A DNA stretch of 7,590 bases, from NCBI GenBank assembly GCA_910586425.1, contig CAJUHL010000079.1, positions 1 through 7,590 on the forward strand, written 5' to 3'. A program made the translations under genes and the position numbers. Shown here in pieces: positions 6,129 to 7,590 of the stretch; the stretch's first letter is position 1; each line of letters starts with the position of its first letter. The stretch comes from an uncultured Bacilli bacterium. GTDB lineage: Bacteria; Bacillota_I; Bacilli_A; RF39; UBA660. Under the pieces are notes generated by a model that had not been told where the DNA came from, did no database searches, and saw nothing but the letters and a program-made list of their open reading frames with translations.

Positions 6129-7514
6129 TTAATCAACAAAGTTCCATACTATATGAATTTTACGTTGTTCAGTTTCTTCGTTATATTTTCCAATCACTAT
6201 CTGAACGATAAAATCATTAACTATCTCAACATCTAATTCATTAATTTGTTTATATTTTTTAAATAAAGTATTTTTGTCTTTTAATTTATTTTGTTTAGCT
6301 TGAAATCCTAATAAACTATTTTCAATCGTTTCTAATCGTTGTTCTAATTTATTACAATCATCTTTATATTTTGTTCTTAAAGAAACATATTGCTCTTCAT
6401 CTAAAAAACCTTTTTTTAAATCTTCATATAACCCTTGAAAGTAAGAACTTTTGCTTTTCAATTCCTTATTAATATTCTCTTTTTCTTTGTTTAAATTGTT
6501 AATCTGATCTTTAAACAAATCATTTTCTACCATTTCATCATTTAATTCATATTGCTGTTCTTCATTATAAAATCTTTTCAAAAGAATATTTATTCTATCT
6601 ATTACATAATCGTGTAAGTCTGATTCTTTAAAATACTTCTTATTATCACAATTAGACCATTTAGTAGCTTTATCTTTACAACAGAGATAAGCAAACCCGT
6701 TCTCATCTTTTTTCCCACATTTACAAAATACTCTATGACATTCTTCGCAATAAACTTTATTAGCTAATACATGAACTTTACCATCTTTACCACTTTTTTT
6801 AGATTTTGATAATCTTTCTTGAACAGAGTACCATAAATCAAGACCAATCGTTGGCTCGTGAGTATCATTGGCTCGAATTTGTTTATCTTTTCCATTGTAA
6901 ATAATAGTATGATTATTATAGCTTACTGTTGTTGTTTTAAACTGAATTAAATTTCCAATATAAACCTCATCTTTTAATATTTTTTTGATTGTAGATGTAT
7001 TCCAGTGATGTTTATTTCTAATTTGAGTTTTATATTTTATATTGGTATTTTCATTATTAGAAGTAGGATAAGGATTGTAAAAATAAGAAAGATGACTTCT
7101 ATTTTCTTTTATTGTAACTTCAAATTCATAGTAAATGTCATGAGTACGATCCAATTCTTCAACATTAGAAGCTATACAAGTAATATTTTTAGGGAGTATA
7201 TTATTAGAAATTATAGGTACCCAAGTAGAAGTATCATTAAAGTCAAAAGTATTCTCATATTTTAATTTTTTATCTTCTATTGTGATATTTAGTTCTTCTA
7301 AATTTTTTGTACTATAAAAGAGTTTTATTTTTTCTTTTGTAAACTGATTTTCATTTTTAACTTTGTTTAGGGATATATCTAACTTATCACTAAATAATAC
7401 ATCATTACTCAATATATCAACACTAGTCAAGTTTCTTAAAATTTGTCTTTCTTCGTTTTGATAACTAATCCTAATAATAAATGTTCCAGTTTTAGAAATA
7501 CTTTCATAATTCAT
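6129..7514 (-). CDS. Large serine recombinase C-terminal part with a foreign N-terminus
   Basis: The 461-residue ORF has two unlike parts. Residues from about 152 carry features of a large serine recombinase. These are the end of the recombinase domain (WNTSTIKKILKDEVYIGNLI at 171-190, then THEPTIGLDLWYSVQERL), a zinc ribbon (about 252-290: YCEEC, CKC, CC, NCDNKKY), a Lys/Glu-rich coiled coil (about 325-415) and the usual C-terminal strand segment ending HIVWNF. Such enzymes bind and integrate or excise phage and mobile DNA. Missing is the N-terminal resolvase domain of about 140 residues with its catalytic serine. Residues 1-150 instead have alternating hydrophobic patterns suggesting beta strands (GTFIIRISYQ, YYEFEVTIKE) and match nothing I know. 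No strand cleavage can be expected. The ATG at 7514 lacks a clear ribosome site, and an in-frame stop lies at 7544-7542. The gene is very AT-rich. It may be a fusion pseudogene. Confidence 0.75.
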   Translation of the reverse strand: MNYESISKTGTFIIRISYQNEERQILRNLTSVDILSNDVLFSDKLDISLNKVKNENQFTKEKIKLFYSTKNLEELNITIEDKKLKYENTFDFNDTSTWVPIISNNILPKNITCIASNVEELDRTHDIYYEFEVTIKENRSHLSYFYNPYPTSNNENTNIKYKTQIRNKHHWNTSTIKKILKDEVYIGNLIQFKTTTVSYNNHTIIYNGKDKQIRANDTHEPTIGLDLWYSVQERLSKSKKSGKDGKVHVLANKVYCEECHRVFCKCGKKDENGFAYLCCKDKATKWSNCDNKKYFKESDLHDYVIDRINILLKRFYNEEQQYELNDEMVENDLFKDQINNLNKEKENINKELKSKSSYFQGLYEDLKKGFLDEEQYVSLRTKYKDDCNKLEQRLETIENSLLGFQAKQNKLKDKNTLFKKYKQINELDVEIVNDFIVQIVIGKYNEETEQRKIHIVWNFVD

Positions 7515-7544
7515 ATACTCTTTAATAATAGGAAGTTGGATTTA

Positions 7545-7590
7545 TGTCAAGTTTTTAGACACGAAAATCTTTAGTAATTTAAAATTTAAG
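7545..7590. mobile_element. Possible insertion-sequence end
   Basis: TGTCAAGTTTTTAGACAC (7545-7562) starts with TG and has TGTC/GACA symmetry. It resembles, from memory, terminal inverted repeats of IS3-type elements in Firmicutes. The sequence after it is AT-rich and noncoding as far as the window goes. On the minus strand it also supplies a perfect TTGACA -35 box (7550-7545), 17 nt before TATTAA and just ahead of the recombinase-like ORF. No transposase is visible. Confidence 0.3.

Noticed and set aside
6106..6136. Hairpin TTGAT...ATCAA as a terminator between the collagen array and the recombinase
   Set aside because: Only a 5-bp AT-rich stem with a loop of about 20 nt; too weak to call.
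7005..7265. 86-codon plus-strand frame antisense to the recombinase-like ORF
   Set aside because: The Ile/Phe-rich content is typical of an AT-rich shadow frame, with no ribosome site and no recognisable domain.

Overview
This is an AT-rich window from a Gram-positive, low-GC genome. It most resembles the class Bacilli or the Erysipelotrichia/Turicibacter-like lineages, but the sequence alone does not fix a genus. The reasons are strong AGGAGG-type ribosome sites, an EF-P with the Bacillus-type PGKG modification loop, a class B penicillin-binding protein next to an Mn-type superoxide dismutase, and endonuclease IV next to a YqfT-like (DUF2624) protein. As I recall, the B. subtilis chromosome groups nfo, yqfT, sodA and pbpA in the same region.

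Positions 1-5240 are a housekeeping block. Reading leftward on the minus strand are sodA (3991 to 3371), a class B PBP (about 3399 to 1315, overlapping sodA), rpmG for ribosomal protein L33 (1238 to 1071), a small unrecognised ORF with an unresolved start (ends at 794), and efp (778 to 221). The efp gene closes with a rho-independent terminator whose tetraloop contains the stop codon. A YqfT-like gene (4075-4338, plus) diverges from sodA and converges with nfo (5240 to 4329), overlapping it by 10 nt. The block serves oxidative defence, cell-wall cross-linking, translation and DNA base-excision repair. rpmG and nfo each have a recognisable sigma-A-type promoter.

Positions 5427-6109 are a tandem array on the plus strand of short collagen-like genes, each with its own ribosome site. 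Two are intact (91 and 89 aa) and share a C-terminal motif of the form TPxIxIGxVxxGxPGxQPxVTI. A third copy is cut off after 22 codons, just as its Gly-X-Y region begins. Such proteins commonly sit on spore or cell surfaces; that location is inferred here.

Positions 6110-7590 are an AT-rich accessory segment. It holds a minus-strand ORF whose C-terminal two thirds are the recombinase, zinc-ribbon and coiled-coil parts of a large serine recombinase. The N-terminal catalytic resolvase domain is absent. In its place is an in-frame stretch of about 150 residues that I do not recognise. The right edge carries a sequence resembling an insertion-sequence end. This segment interrupts the collagen-like array and is probably a decayed or rearranged mobile element. 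It is the most unusual part of the window.
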